A program made the translations under genes and the position numbers. The notes under the pieces are model-generated. The model saw only the letters and a list, made by a program, of their open reading frames with translations, made no database searches and was not told the DNA's origin. Positions 47,657 through 56,702 of a DNA stretch of 64,000 nucleotides are shown in pieces. Origin of the DNA: Brevibacterium sp. S22. GTDB taxonomy: Bacteria > Actinomycetota > Actinomycetes > Actinomycetales > Brevibacteriaceae. Each line of letters opens with the position of its first letter. The stretch's first letter is position 1. Location of the stretch: assembly GCF_004745485.1 (NCBI RefSeq), contig NZ_RHFG01000003.1:246933-310932 (forward strand), in the 5' to 3' direction.

Positions 47657-49409
47657 TCCTCGGCTCCTCCAGCAGTGGGCTTTCTGCCACACTAACCGAT
47701 GAAGACACGGCGGGGGTGGAAGCCGACGCGGACGTGACCACTGCGTTCTCTGCTCCGATATCGACGCTCTGCCGCTGAGCAGGTTCGTTCTTCAACGTCT
47801 GCGCCAGCGGAGTGTTGGGCAGGAAGCAGAGGAAGACGAAACCGAGGACGGCCAGCGGAGCCACCCACAGGAACAGCGGGACGAGGGCGTCGTTGTAGGA
47901 GGTGATGATGAGAGAGTGCAGGGGCTCCGGCAGCTTGGACACGATCTCCGGGGTCAGCCCCGTTAAGGACACCTTCGGCATGTGACCCTGCGGGGCCGTC
48001 TTCGCGATCTCCGTGACTCCGGACTTGATGTTGTCCATGAGTCGCTGAGTGAACACCGACCCGATGAAGGCCATGCCCAGGGTGGCACCGACCTGGCGGA
48101 AGTAGTTGTTCGATGCTGTCGCGGTGCCGACCATGGACACCGGGAAGGCGTTCTGGACGACGAGAACGAGAGTCTGCATGCTCAGGCCCAGTCCGAGCCC
48201 GAGCAGAGCCAAGCAGCCGATGGTCTCCCAGGCCGGACTCTCGGCCTTCAGCTGAGACAGCAGGACGAGCGAGGCGGCCATGATGAGGATGCCGGTCAGC
48301 GGGTACTTCTTGTACTTGCCCGTGCGCGAGACGATGAATCCGACCAGGGTCGAGGACACGAGCATAGTGCCCATCATCGGCACCATCATCAGGCCCGCGA
48401 CGGTGGCGTCGATTCCGTGGACCATCTGCAGGTAGGTGGGCATATAGGAGAGGACCCCGAACATGCCGATGCCGACGAAGAGACCGGCGATCGTGCACAG
48501 CAGGAAGTCGCGGTTGGTGAACAGATGCATCGGGATGACGGGTTCGCTGACCTTGAGTTCGACGAACACGAAGGCCACGGCGGCGACGATTCCTGTGACT
48601 ATGAGCCCGTTGATCTGCCAGGATCCCCATTCGTAGTCATGTCCGCCCCACGCGGAGGTGAGAACGATGCACGAGGTGACGACGGAGATGAGCGCCATTC
48701 CGATGACGTCGACCTTCGGCCGAGGTCCGCTGCCAGTGGCGTGCTTAGGAACCTTGAGGAACACGGCGGCGGCTGCGAGGGCGATGATGCCCAGGGGGAA
48801 GTTGATGGCGAAGGCCCAGCGCCATCCGGGTCCTTCGGTCAGCCAACCGCCGATGAGCGGTCCGGCCACCGAGGACACGGCGAAGGCCGAGCCCATGATG
48901 CCCATGTACTTTCCGCGTTCACGGGCGGGGACGACGGAGGCGATGATCGACTGCGAGAGGATCATCATTCCGCCGCCGCCGATCCCCTGGAGCACGCGGC
49001 CGAAGATCAGCGTCGACATCTCATTCGCGATGAGGGCGAAGACCGAGCCGGCGAGGAAGCAGCAGATGGCGAACATGAACAGGGGTTTGCGTCCGAACAG
49101 GTCACCGACCTTGCCGTAGACGGGCATCATGATCGTTGAGGCGAGCATGAATGCGGTCGAGACCCACAGCATCTGGTCGACGCCGTCGAGTTCGCCGACG
49201 ATGGTCGGCAGAGCGGTGGCCAGCACCGTCTGATTGAGCGAGAACATGAACATCGCGATCATCAGGCCGACGAAGAGCAGAATGATCGCTGAGGTGGCCA
49301 TCGGCTCGGTCTGTGTGTCGGGTCCCGCAGCAGCGGAGTTCTTCGAGGTGGTCGTCGTCATCGTCTTCGTATCTGGTTCGTGGTTGTAACTCATCACAGC
49401 TTTCGTCAT
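47598..49409 (-). CDS. MFS multidrug transporter, DHA2 (14-TM) family
   Basis: A 603-residue drug:H+ antiporter (EmrB/QacA type). Motif A-like GKVGDLFGRKPLF, motif C-like GSAFAVSSVAGPLIGGWL and about 14 hydrophobic segments are visible; the last 65 residues are a soluble, low-complexity tail. The ATG overlaps the tetR stop (ATGA), so the two are co-expressed and the TetR protein likely controls the pump. Confidence 0.92.
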   Translation of the reverse strand: MTKAVMSYNHEPDTKTMTTTTSKNSAAAGPDTQTEPMATSAIILLFVGLMIAMFMFSLNQTVLATALPTIVGELDGVDQMLWVSTAFMLASTIMMPVYGKVGDLFGRKPLFMFAICCFLAGSVFALIANEMSTLIFGRVLQGIGGGGMMILSQSIIASVVPARERGKYMGIMGSAFAVSSVAGPLIGGWLTEGPGWRWAFAINFPLGIIALAAAAVFLKVPKHATGSGPRPKVDVIGMALISVVTSCIVLTSAWGGHDYEWGSWQINGLIVTGIVAAVAFVFVELKVSEPVIPMHLFTNRDFLLCTIAGLFVGIGMFGVLSYMPTYLQMVHGIDATVAGLMMVPMMGTMLVSSTLVGFIVSRTGKYKKYPLTGILIMAASLVLLSQLKAESPAWETIGCLALLGLGLGLSMQTLVLVVQNAFPVSMVGTATASNNYFRQVGATLGMAFIGSVFTQRLMDNIKSGVTEIAKTAPQGHMPKVSLTGLTPEIVSKLPEPLHSLIITSYNDALVPLFLWVAPLAVLGFVFLCFLPNTPLAQTLKNEPAQRQSVDIGAENAVVTSASASTPAVSSSVSVAESPLLEEPRNDGTDHTQLTRDRDPRTDH

Positions 49410-50050
49410 TGCAGTCGGTCCAATACCTTGCCGAACAGGCTCAGGGAGTCCTCGAAGATCGCTTTGGTCCCACCCTTTTCGTCGACCGCCTCCGGATTCG
49501 CTTTGATCGTCTGTCCCGCATGAGTCAGTGGAACTCGGCAGAGTTGGGTGAGCATGCGTGCGCTGCGCCAAGCGGATTCGTCGGAGGAGAACTCCTGGCC
49601 GAGGTGGCGCAGTCGCTCGAGCACATGCCCGGCGACGATCTCTTCGAGTTCTTCGGCTCGGTCGAAGCTCTTGCTCACGAGTTCCGGGTAGAGGGCGAAG
49701 AGGCGGCGGCGCCGGGCCGGCAGTTTGGGATCGACGGAGCCGATGAGCAGCGCTTCGCGGACGAAACGCGCTGTGTCTTCGGCCAATGTGTCGAGTCCTG
49801 TCGGACTGTGGACGAAGTCGAAGGCGAGGCCCTCATCGACGCTGACCTCGGATCCGAGGCCCACGATCGCATCCTCTTTCGTCTCGAAGTAGTTGAAGAA
49901 GGTACGGGTGGACACCCCTGCGTCAGCGGCGATGGTCGCTACAGTCGCGCAGGCCAAGCCGTCTTCGAGGACACGGGTGATCGCCGCCTCATGGAGGGCG
50001 CTGCGGGTCAGCCGGGCCTTTTTCGAGCGCAGGGTTTCTTCAACGGGCAT
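49406..50050 (-). CDS. TetR-family transcriptional regulator
   Basis: A 214-residue regulator with an N-terminal TetR HTH (LTRSALHEAAITRVLEDGLACATVATIAADAGVSTRTFFNYFETKEDAIVG, about 15-65) and a divergent ligand domain. ATG at 50050 is used; a start 8 codons earlier is possible. The upstream sequence carries a periodic repeat array, which is the likely operator. Its stop overlaps the MFS start, the standard regulator-pump pairing. Confidence 0.92.
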   Translation of the reverse strand: MPVEETLRSKKARLTRSALHEAAITRVLEDGLACATVATIAADAGVSTRTFFNYFETKEDAIVGLGSEVSVDEGLAFDFVHSPTGLDTLAEDTARFVREALLIGSVDPKLPARRRRLFALYPELVSKSFDRAEELEEIVAGHVLERLRHLGQEFSSDESAWRSARMLTQLCRVPLTHAGQTIKANPEAVDEKGGTKAIFEDSLSLFGKVLDRLQ

Positions 50051-50069
50051 AGATACATTTTGCACCACA

Positions 50070-50153
50070 TGCAAACTTTCACCAACTGCAAATATGCAAT
50101 TGTGCAGTATTTCACTGTGTGCAGTGATTCACACGATGCAGTATTTCGATGGC
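50070..50153. promoter_or_regulatory. Array of five about 17-bp TGCA-headed repeats upstream of tetR
   Basis: Units begin at 50070, 50087, 50103, 50120 and 50137 (steps 17, 16, 17, 17). Consensus TGCAGTATTTCAC plus four variable bases; units 1, 3, 4 and 5 share it, unit 2 is diverged. Overlapping palindromes (GTGTG...CACAC at 50117-50134) are also present. The 211-bp gap between dnaG and tetR contains no gene, so this is most likely the tetR promoter and operator. Confidence 0.8.
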
Positions 50154-50261
50154 ACTCTGGCCCGTCGTTCCCGGTGGATTGGCGTGTGGAGCGACCTGGT
50201 GACTGCTGTGCCTCGCCGGGTGCCGTGCCGCCGGGGCGGCGGTGCACGATACCACCGCAGT

Positions 50262-52286
50262 TCACATGAGTGTCTTCAGCCGCGCCCGGTGCTGCTCGAG
50301 GGTCTGCAGCTGCCCGAGCAGGACGGCCTGGCCGGCTCCATCGCCGGTGTCCTGGCGCTGCAGGCGGGAGTGGAGTTCTTTGGCGATGCGTTCGAGGTCG
50401 TAGTCGAAGAGCCGGGCGACGATTCCGCGGGCGAACCGGTCGATACCGGTGCCCTCGACCACCGGCAGCGGGGTGACGAGCAGCTGTGCCACATAGGGCT
50501 TGAGGTCCTCGGCACTGGCCTCAAGGACGCGTTCGGCCCAGTTCGACTGTGTGGTGCCGGCAGCGCCCAGCCCCCCGGCCGAAGTGATCGCCTCCTGGAT
50601 CCGCCGGTAGCCGGGGTGTTCGAAGGCCTTCCCCGACAGCGAGTCGAAGAGCTTCGCATTGACGACCTCAGGATGCTGGAGGGCGACCATGAGTGCACCC
50701 TTCTCCGTCTTCAGCCGGGCAGGGCTGATCGGGGCCGAGAGATTCGAGACATCGGGGCGTTCGTCGTAGACGTATTCGATCCTGCGCTCATCGGCGATCT
50801 CCCCCGCCGAGGCGGCCGCAGTCTCCGGTGCCGCCTCGGCGGGTGCCTGTGCTGCGGGCGGAGGCGGCGGTCCGTTGCGGTAGCTCTGCGCAGGAGCGGA
50901 AGGCGGACCGTCGCCGAACCCGGGACGGTTGGTCGGCTGGTTCCCTCCCTGCCGGTTCTGCTTCGGTTGGCGGGCGGCGGTGCGGACGGCGGCCTCCACC
51001 TCGTCGATGTCGACGCCGATGCGGCCGGCGACGAATCGATAGTAGTGGGAGAGGCTGTTGCGGTCGCGGATGTCGGTGAGCACGTCGGCGGCGGCTCTGA
51101 CCGCGGAGATCCTGCCTTCGACGGTGTCGAGGTCGAAGCGGGAGACTGCGGTGGTGATGACGAACTCGAAGAGCGGCTTGCATCCGTCGATGAGTTCGCG
51201 AACGGCCGCATCGCCTTTCTGCATTCGCAGGTCACAGGGGTCGAGTCCGTCGGGTTCGACGGCGACGAAGGTCTGGGCCGTGAACAGGTTCTCGAATTCG
51301 AAGGCCTTGAGTGCAGCCTTCTGACCGGCGGCGTCACCGTCGAAGGTGAAGATCACCTGCCCGGTGGGGTCGTCGCCGAGGAGGCGACGGATGATCTTCA
51401 CATGTTCGGCGCCGAAGGCCGTACCGCAGGTGGCCACGGCCTGGTCGACTCCGGCGAGGTGGGCAGCCATGACATCGGTATAGCCCTCGACGACGACGAC
51501 GCGTTTGGTCTTCGCGATCGACTTCTTGGCCAGATCGAGGCCATAGAGGACCTGATTCTTGTGATAGAGCGCGGTCTCCGGGGTGTTGAGGTACTTGGGT
51601 CCCTTGTCGTCGTCGAAGAGCCGGCGGGCACCGAATCCGATGGTCCGGGCCGTCATATCCTTGATCGGCCAGACCACCCGTCCGCGGAACCGGTCGTAGA
51701 TTCCGCGACCGCCTTCGCTGGCCAGACCGGCTGCGAGGATCTCCTCGTCAGTGAAGCCGGCCTTGCGCAGGTGGGTCGTCAGTGCGTCCCAGGATTTCGG
51801 CGCGAAGCCGATGCCGAAGTCCCGGCTCGATTCGGCGGGGAAGCCGCGGCCGGTCAGGAACTCGCGACCGATCTGCCCGGCTTCGGATTCCAGGGCCTGG
51901 GCGTAGAAGCGCTGGGCGACTTCGTGCATCTCCAGCAGCCGCTGCCTCCGACTCGCCTGCTCTCGGTCGGGTCCCTTTCCGTCCTCGTAGCGCAGGTGCA
52001 TCCCGGCCTTGCCGGCCAGCGCTTCGACGGCTTCGACGAAGCTGAGCTGTTCGACCTTCTGCAGAAAGGTGAACACGTCTCCGGACTCACCGCAGCCGAA
52101 GCAGTGGTACATCCCGACCTGCGGGCGCACCGTGAACGACGGGGTCTTCTCGTCGTGGAAGGGGCACAGGCCCTTCAAGGATCCGATGCCCGCGGTCTTG
52201 AGGGTGACGAATTCTCCGATCACCTCGTCGATGCGCGTGCGGCTGCGCAGTTCGTCGATGTCCTCGCGCTTGATGAGTCCGGCCAT
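50262..52286 (-). CDS. dnaG: DNA primase
   Basis: A 674-residue primase. The zinc-binding domain has CPFH (C41, H44) and CFGC (C62, C65); the catalytic Toprim core shows VVVEGYTDVMAAHLAG and later FTFDGDAAGQKAALKAFEFE. A Pro/Ala/Gly-rich linker (about 440-510) precedes the helicase-interacting C-terminal domain. It follows dgt with a 3-bp gap, the common actinobacterial dus-dgt-dnaG arrangement. Confidence 0.96.
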   Translation of the reverse strand: MAGLIKREDIDELRSRTRIDEVIGEFVTLKTAGIGSLKGLCPFHDEKTPSFTVRPQVGMYHCFGCGESGDVFTFLQKVEQLSFVEAVEALAGKAGMHLRYEDGKGPDREQASRRQRLLEMHEVAQRFYAQALESEAGQIGREFLTGRGFPAESSRDFGIGFAPKSWDALTTHLRKAGFTDEEILAAGLASEGGRGIYDRFRGRVVWPIKDMTARTIGFGARRLFDDDKGPKYLNTPETALYHKNQVLYGLDLAKKSIAKTKRVVVVEGYTDVMAAHLAGVDQAVATCGTAFGAEHVKIIRRLLGDDPTGQVIFTFDGDAAGQKAALKAFEFENLFTAQTFVAVEPDGLDPCDLRMQKGDAAVRELIDGCKPLFEFVITTAVSRFDLDTVEGRISAVRAAADVLTDIRDRNSLSHYYRFVAGRIGVDIDEVEAAVRTAARQPKQNRQGGNQPTNRPGFGDGPPSAPAQSYRNGPPPPPAAQAPAEAAPETAAASAGEIADERRIEYVYDERPDVSNLSAPISPARLKTEKGALMVALQHPEVVNAKLFDSLSGKAFEHPGYRRIQEAITSAGGLGAAGTTQSNWAERVLEASAEDLKPYVAQLLVTPLPVVEGTGIDRFARGIVARLFDYDLERIAKELHSRLQRQDTGDGAGQAVLLGQLQTLEQHRARLKTLM

Positions 52287-52289
52287 GGT

Positions 52290-53597
52290 CTAGAGCCGAT
52301 CCTCCGCCCCGGCGTTGAGGTGGTGGAACAGGGTCCAGGCGGAGTGGTCGGTCAGGGAGGCGATCTGGTCGACGATGACGCGCAGCCGGGCGGCGTCGTC
52401 GGCTGCTTCGGCGTGATCGGCGCGGAACATCGGATCGAGCTCGTCCGGTGACTCCGAGAACCATTCGGCGAGTTCGTTGATGACCGCGACCTGGATGTCG
52501 TGCAGACGCAGACGATCCTCGGCGACCATCACGGTCAGGGTGGCCATGCCCTTGAGCACGGCGATCTCGACCGTGGTCGATTCGGGTACGACGAGGGAGG
52601 CCGAATAGCGAGCCAGCGGTTCCCACCCGAACTCCTCACGCGTCGCCGACTCCGCGGCGCCGACGAAGCGTCCGATGAGCTGGCTGGTCATATGTTTGAG
52701 GCTCGCCTGGGCGCGGCGGGACCCGTCGAAGACCTCCTTGGGCCAGTATGCGGCGGCCTGCAGGCGGCCGAGCGCCTTGTCCATCTCCGCGTCGGTCGTG
52801 TCCGGCAGGTACCACTGGCGAGTGATCTCGAAGAGTTCGCCGCGGCGGGCCTCTGAGGTGAAGTACGCGAGGTCGAGGTGGCCTGCGACGATGGCGTCCT
52901 CGACGTCGTGGACGGAGTATGAGATGTCATCGGCTAAGTCCATGACCTGTGCTTCGATGCATCTCTTGCCGTTGTCGATGCCGTGGCGGTAGAAGTCGAA
53001 GACCGCTCGGTCATCATCGTAGACTCCGAATTTGCGCACTCCGGAGTCACGGCGACCGGCCGTGGCTTCGGCCCGCGGCCACGGGTACTTCGTCAGCGCA
53101 TCGAGGCTGGCGCGGGTGAGGTTGAGCCCGGCGGGGCGTCCGTCGTCGGCGATGACCTTCGGTTCGATGCGGGTGACCAGGCGCAGGGTCTGCGCATTGC
53201 CTTCGAAGCCGCCGATGTCTCGGCACAGGGCATCGAGGATCGTCTCCCCGTGGTGGCCGAAGGGCGGATGGCCGAGGTCGTGGGAGAGGCAGGCGGTGTC
53301 GACGATATCGGGATCGCAGCCGAGGTAGCGGGCGAGTTCGCGTCCGACTTGAGCGACCTCGAGGGAGTGAGTGAGGCGGGTGCGGACGAAGTCGTCCGTG
53401 CCCGGGGACACGACCTGGGTCTTCGCACCGAGGCGGCGCAGCCCCGAGGAGTGGAGAACGCGGGCACGGTCACGCTGGAAGGCCGAGCGCCGTGGATTCT
53501 TCGCCGGTTCGCTCACCCACCGTTCCTCGTCCCACGGCGAGTAGACCGCCACGGTACCCGTCCGCACCGAGGTGTGCGGGTGAGTGTCGAAGGGCAT
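52290..53597 (-). CDS. dgt: Deoxyguanosinetriphosphate triphosphohydrolase-like protein (HD domain)
   Basis: A 435-residue dNTPase. It has RTRLTHSLEV (H77) and CLSHDLGHPPFGHHGE (H106-D107), the HD metal ligands, and DLADDISYSVHDVEDAI. It hydrolyses dNTPs to nucleosides and triphosphate. The ATG at 53597 follows AGGAGG by 6 bases; another ATG two codons earlier overlaps the ribosome site. It overlaps the region just after the dus stop. Confidence 0.93.
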   Translation of the reverse strand: MPFDTHPHTSVRTGTVAVYSPWDEERWVSEPAKNPRRSAFQRDRARVLHSSGLRRLGAKTQVVSPGTDDFVRTRLTHSLEVAQVGRELARYLGCDPDIVDTACLSHDLGHPPFGHHGETILDALCRDIGGFEGNAQTLRLVTRIEPKVIADDGRPAGLNLTRASLDALTKYPWPRAEATAGRRDSGVRKFGVYDDDRAVFDFYRHGIDNGKRCIEAQVMDLADDISYSVHDVEDAIVAGHLDLAYFTSEARRGELFEITRQWYLPDTTDAEMDKALGRLQAAAYWPKEVFDGSRRAQASLKHMTSQLIGRFVGAAESATREEFGWEPLARYSASLVVPESTTVEIAVLKGMATLTVMVAEDRLRLHDIQVAVINELAEWFSESPDELDPMFRADHAEAADDAARLRVIVDQIASLTDHSAWTLFHHLNAGAEDRL

Positions 53598-53599
53598 CC

Positions 53600-54787
53600 T
53601 CATCCTCCTGAGATGTCGAGTTCGGCCTCCGACAGCAGCGATTTCCCGCTGGGATCGAAGATGCGGGAGTCCAACCAGCCTTCGGGCAGGTGCGGCTTCT
53701 TCGGCCGGGTGGTGCGGCCGCGGGATCCTTCGGCGGCCTCTCCCGGGTACGGGGCGTCCTTGTCGAGCTGGTCGAGCAGTCCGGCGAGCTCTTCGAGCGA
53801 GGACACCATGGCCAGCTGGCTGCGCAGCTCTCCCCCGACCGGGTAGCCCTTGAAGTACCAGGCGATGTGTTTGCGCAGGTCGCGCACGCCGAGGAATTCG
53901 TCCTCAAAATGGTCGACGAGGTATTCGCCGTGCTTATACACAGCCCGAGCCACCTCGGCGAGACCGGGGCGATGGCGTTCATCGCTGCCGTTCAGCGCGT
54001 TCGCGAGGTCACCGAACAGCCACGGTCGTCCCTGACAGCCGCGACCGATGACGACACCGTCGCAGCCGGTCTCGGCCATCATGTCGAGGGCATCCTCGGC
54101 GGCGAAGATATCACCGTTGCCGAGCACCGGTACAGTGTCGCCGAGGTGGTCCTTGAGGCGTGCGATCGCGTCCCAGTCCGCGGTCCCCGAGTAGAGGTCG
54201 GCGGCGGTGCGACCGTGCAGGGCGACGGCTGCGACGCCGGCGTTGCGGGCGGTCTCGGCGGCGTCGAGGAACGTCGTGTGGTCGGCGTCGATGCCCTTGC
54301 GCATCTTCACGGTCACGGGTACGTTCCGGCGGGCGGCCTCGGTGACTGCTGTCGTGACGATGGATGTGAAGAGGTCCTGCTTCCACGGCAGCGCCGACCC
54401 GCCGCCCTTGCGGGTGACCTTCGGGACGGGGCACCCGAAGTTGAGGTCGATGTGGTCGGCGCGATCCTCCTCGACGAGCATCCGCACGGCTTGGCCCATG
54501 GTCACCGGATCGACTCCGTACAGCTGCACGGAGCGCGGGGTCTCATAGGGTTCGTGGTGGATGATGCGCATCGTCTTCGGGCTGCGCTCGACCAGCGCCC
54601 GGGTGGTCACCATCTCGGTCACGTAGAGTCCCGCTCCGTATTCGCGGCACAGGCGGCGGAAGGCGGTGTTCGTGATCCCGGCCATGGGGGCGAGCACGAC
54701 GGGGGACGACAGCTCGATGGGACCGATGCGCAGGGCTGGTTCGGCTTTCCGGGACACGGATTCTGGGGCAGGGCTGATGACACTCAC
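53600..54787 (-). CDS. dusB: tRNA-dihydrouridine synthase (DusB type)
   Basis: A 395-residue FMN enzyme that reduces uridines in tRNA. The start LSSPVVLAPMAGITNTAFR, the HIDLNFGCPVPKVTRKGGGSALPW block (active-site Cys in NFGCP), VTVKMRKG, LHGRTAADLY and the GNGDIFAAEDAL and GVVIGRGCQGRPWLF FMN segments are all present. GTG start. The C-terminal 50 residues are low complexity. Confidence 0.95.
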   Translation of the reverse strand: MSVISPAPESVSRKAEPALRIGPIELSSPVVLAPMAGITNTAFRRLCREYGAGLYVTEMVTTRALVERSPKTMRIIHHEPYETPRSVQLYGVDPVTMGQAVRMLVEEDRADHIDLNFGCPVPKVTRKGGGSALPWKQDLFTSIVTTAVTEAARRNVPVTVKMRKGIDADHTTFLDAAETARNAGVAAVALHGRTAADLYSGTADWDAIARLKDHLGDTVPVLGNGDIFAAEDALDMMAETGCDGVVIGRGCQGRPWLFGDLANALNGSDERHRPGLAEVARAVYKHGEYLVDHFEDEFLGVRDLRKHIAWYFKGYPVGGELRSQLAMVSSLEELAGLLDQLDKDAPYPGEAAEGSRGRTTRPKKPHLPEGWLDSRIFDPSGKSLLSEAELDISGG

Positions 54788-54851
54788 GGGACCATTATCC
54801 CAGTCAAGTCAAAATCGCACATTCGTCTGCTTCTCCCAGTCGTGTTCGGGC

Positions 54852-56549
54852 TCATCCGTTCACGTCAACGGCTTCGGTGCGCAGAAATTCCCGCACATCC
54901 CATTCGGTGTCGACGGAGAGTTCGGAAGCGAGCCGGTCATCGTGGGTGACGATGACCATCGCACCACCGAATCCTTCGAGCGCGGTCACCAGCGCTTCGA
55001 GTGAGGACAGGTCGAGGTTGTTGCCGGGTTCGTCGAGGACGAGCAGCTGCGGGGCCGGGTCCTGCAGGAGTCCCGCGGCCAAGGCGACGCGGAAGCGTTC
55101 CCCTCCGGACAGGGTCTGACATCTCTGGTCGGTGCGACCTCTGCGCAGTCCCATGGCCGCGAGGACTTCGTGGACGCGGTGCGGTCCCAGGTGCGGATTG
55201 CCCGATCGCACAGCCTCCATCACCGTGAGCTCACCGGGCAGGCGGTACTGCTGGTCGAGGTGGGCCGCCGGCACGGAGACGGTGATGTCGAGGTCGCCGA
55301 AGAGTTCGATGATCGGCGGGCCCGAGCCTGTCGCGGCAGCGTCGGAGGAATCCTCCGTCACCGTGCTCGCGGCTTCTTCATCCGGTCGATTCCGCCCGCC
55401 CGCAGCTGCCAGGATCGCTGCCAGCAGGGTCGACTTCCCTGCTCCGTTCGGTCCGGTCAGCCGGATCCGTTCGGGTCCGACGATCGTCTGTGGACGCTCG
55501 AACCTCGCCGAGGCGGTCGTTGAGATCTCGAGGACCCGCTTGGTCGCGTGGACCTGCGTGTCCGGCAGGTCGAGGCGGACGCTCGATGTCCGGCGCAGCG
55601 CATCCTTGGCGACGGTGAGTTCGTCCCAGGCTGCGGCTTCGTCGGCGGCTTTGTCGCCGCGCCGTTTGGCCGCTGACTTCTCGGCGAAGTTCGTCAGCCC
55701 GTTCATCACGATCTTCGGTCGGCGTTTGTTCTCTTTGTCCTTCGCCGCTTTTCGGTCGGCCCGTGCGAGCTTCGTTTCGAGTTCGATTCGCTGTCTCTTC
55801 TCGATCGAATGGGACTTCTTCGCGTCGGTGACTTTCTGCTGCTTTGCCTCCTCTTCCGCGGCGACCATCGCCTCGTAGTCGTCGAAGTTCCCGCCGTAGA
55901 CCCGCAGCCGGTCAGTCATCTCGACGATCGAGTTCATCTGCGCCAGCAGAGCTCGGTCGTGGGAAATGGCGAGGGTGGGTCCGCGTCGTTCCGTGAGCAG
56001 CGTCGCCAGCAGCGAGCGTCCGTCCTCGTCGAGATTGTTGCTCGGCTCATCGAGGATCAGCCAGGCGTCACCGACCAGAGCCGCCCGGGCCAGTCCGATG
56101 CGGGTGGCCTGTCCGCCGGAGAAGCTGCTCAGACTCCGGTCGAGGTCGCTGGCGCTCAGGTGCAGACCGAGGTCGGCCAGGGCCGCCAGGGCACGCTCCT
56201 CGATGTCCCAGTCGTCGCCGATGAGGTCGAAATCGGAGCCGGTCGCTTCTCCGTCCAGAGCGCGGCACAGCGATTGCCGGAGAGAGGCGATGTCCAAGGC
56301 GGAGTCGACCCGCTGCGTCGAATGCGGCAGCAGCTGATCGATGTAGACGGCGCCGTCGGAGCCCGTGACGGTTCCGGCCGAGGCGTGCAGCCGTCCGGTG
56401 AGGATGCGGGCGAATGTTGATTTGCCGATCCCGTTGTCGCCGACGAGTCCGACGAGGTCAGCGGGGATGGTTGCGGTGAGTCCGGAGAAGATCTCGGTAT
56501 CGTCGCCGAGGCGGAAGTCCAGTTCGGACACAGTGATTGCTGTAGGCAT
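54852..56549 (-). CDS. ABC-F family ATPase (candidate antibiotic-resistance type)
   Basis: A 565-residue protein with two ABC domains and no membrane segments: Walker A GDNGIGKST (about 37-45) and GPNGAGKST (about 365-373), signatures SFSGGQATRIG and TLSGGERFRVA, joined by a long basic linker (about 235-320) that enters the ribosome in this family. ABC-F proteins act on the ribosome and many displace macrolide, lincosamide or other antibiotics. The ATG at 56549 has GAGGA 5 bases upstream. A short leader ORF and hairpin precede it (see findings). Confidence 0.9.
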   Translation of the reverse strand: MPTAITVSELDFRLGDDTEIFSGLTATIPADLVGLVGDNGIGKSTFARILTGRLHASAGTVTGSDGAVYIDQLLPHSTQRVDSALDIASLRQSLCRALDGEATGSDFDLIGDDWDIEERALAALADLGLHLSASDLDRSLSSFSGGQATRIGLARAALVGDAWLILDEPSNNLDEDGRSLLATLLTERRGPTLAISHDRALLAQMNSIVEMTDRLRVYGGNFDDYEAMVAAEEEAKQQKVTDAKKSHSIEKRQRIELETKLARADRKAAKDKENKRRPKIVMNGLTNFAEKSAAKRRGDKAADEAAAWDELTVAKDALRRTSSVRLDLPDTQVHATKRVLEISTTASARFERPQTIVGPERIRLTGPNGAGKSTLLAAILAAAGGRNRPDEEAASTVTEDSSDAAATGSGPPIIELFGDLDITVSVPAAHLDQQYRLPGELTVMEAVRSGNPHLGPHRVHEVLAAMGLRRGRTDQRCQTLSGGERFRVALAAGLLQDPAPQLLVLDEPGNNLDLSSLEALVTALEGFGGAMVIVTHDDRLASELSVDTEWDVREFLRTEAVDVNG

Positions 56550-56557
56550 GGGGGTCC

Positions 56558-56602
56558 TCATTTCGTGTACGCAGAAGCGCTGCGGGTCCGTGGCACCCGC
56601 AT
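56558..56602 (-). CDS. Candidate leader peptide of the ABC-F gene (14 residues)
   Basis: The ORF MRVPRTRSASAYTK ends 8 bases before the ABC-F ATG, and its stop overlaps the upstream in-frame ATG (ATGA). It contains RTR, a +x+ motif of the kind linked to macrolide stalling. A hairpin (GCGGGT...ACCCGC) overlaps its first codons. The ribosome site is weak (GTGAA), so expression is unproven. Confidence 0.3.
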   Translation of the reverse strand: MRVPRTRSASAYTK

Positions 56603-56663
56603 TTCACGGCATGAGGATTCACTTCACAGCTGAGACGTCCTTGATCGGAAATGGAACACAACC

Positions 56664-56692
56664 ATGATCGTCGAGGCGGCTCGTCCGGTCAA
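56664..56692 (-). promoter_or_regulatory. Possible promoter of the ABC-F gene
   Basis: On the minus strand TTGACC (56687-56692), 17 bases, GATCAT (56664-56669). The -10 is weak but spacing is ideal, and a start near 56657 would give a leader of about 105 bases with the short ORF inside it. Confidence 0.45.
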
Positions 56693-56702
56693 GAGCACGA
56701 GC

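Noticed and set aside
50051..50261. A gene divergent from tetR in the gap next to dnaG
   Set aside because: No credible ORF with a ribosome site; the gap is fully occupied by the repeat array and plain sequence.
49893..52451. Plus-strand reading frame of about 850 codons spanning the tetR start and dnaG
   Set aside because: It covers the tetR promoter array and the antisense of dnaG; no plausible product.
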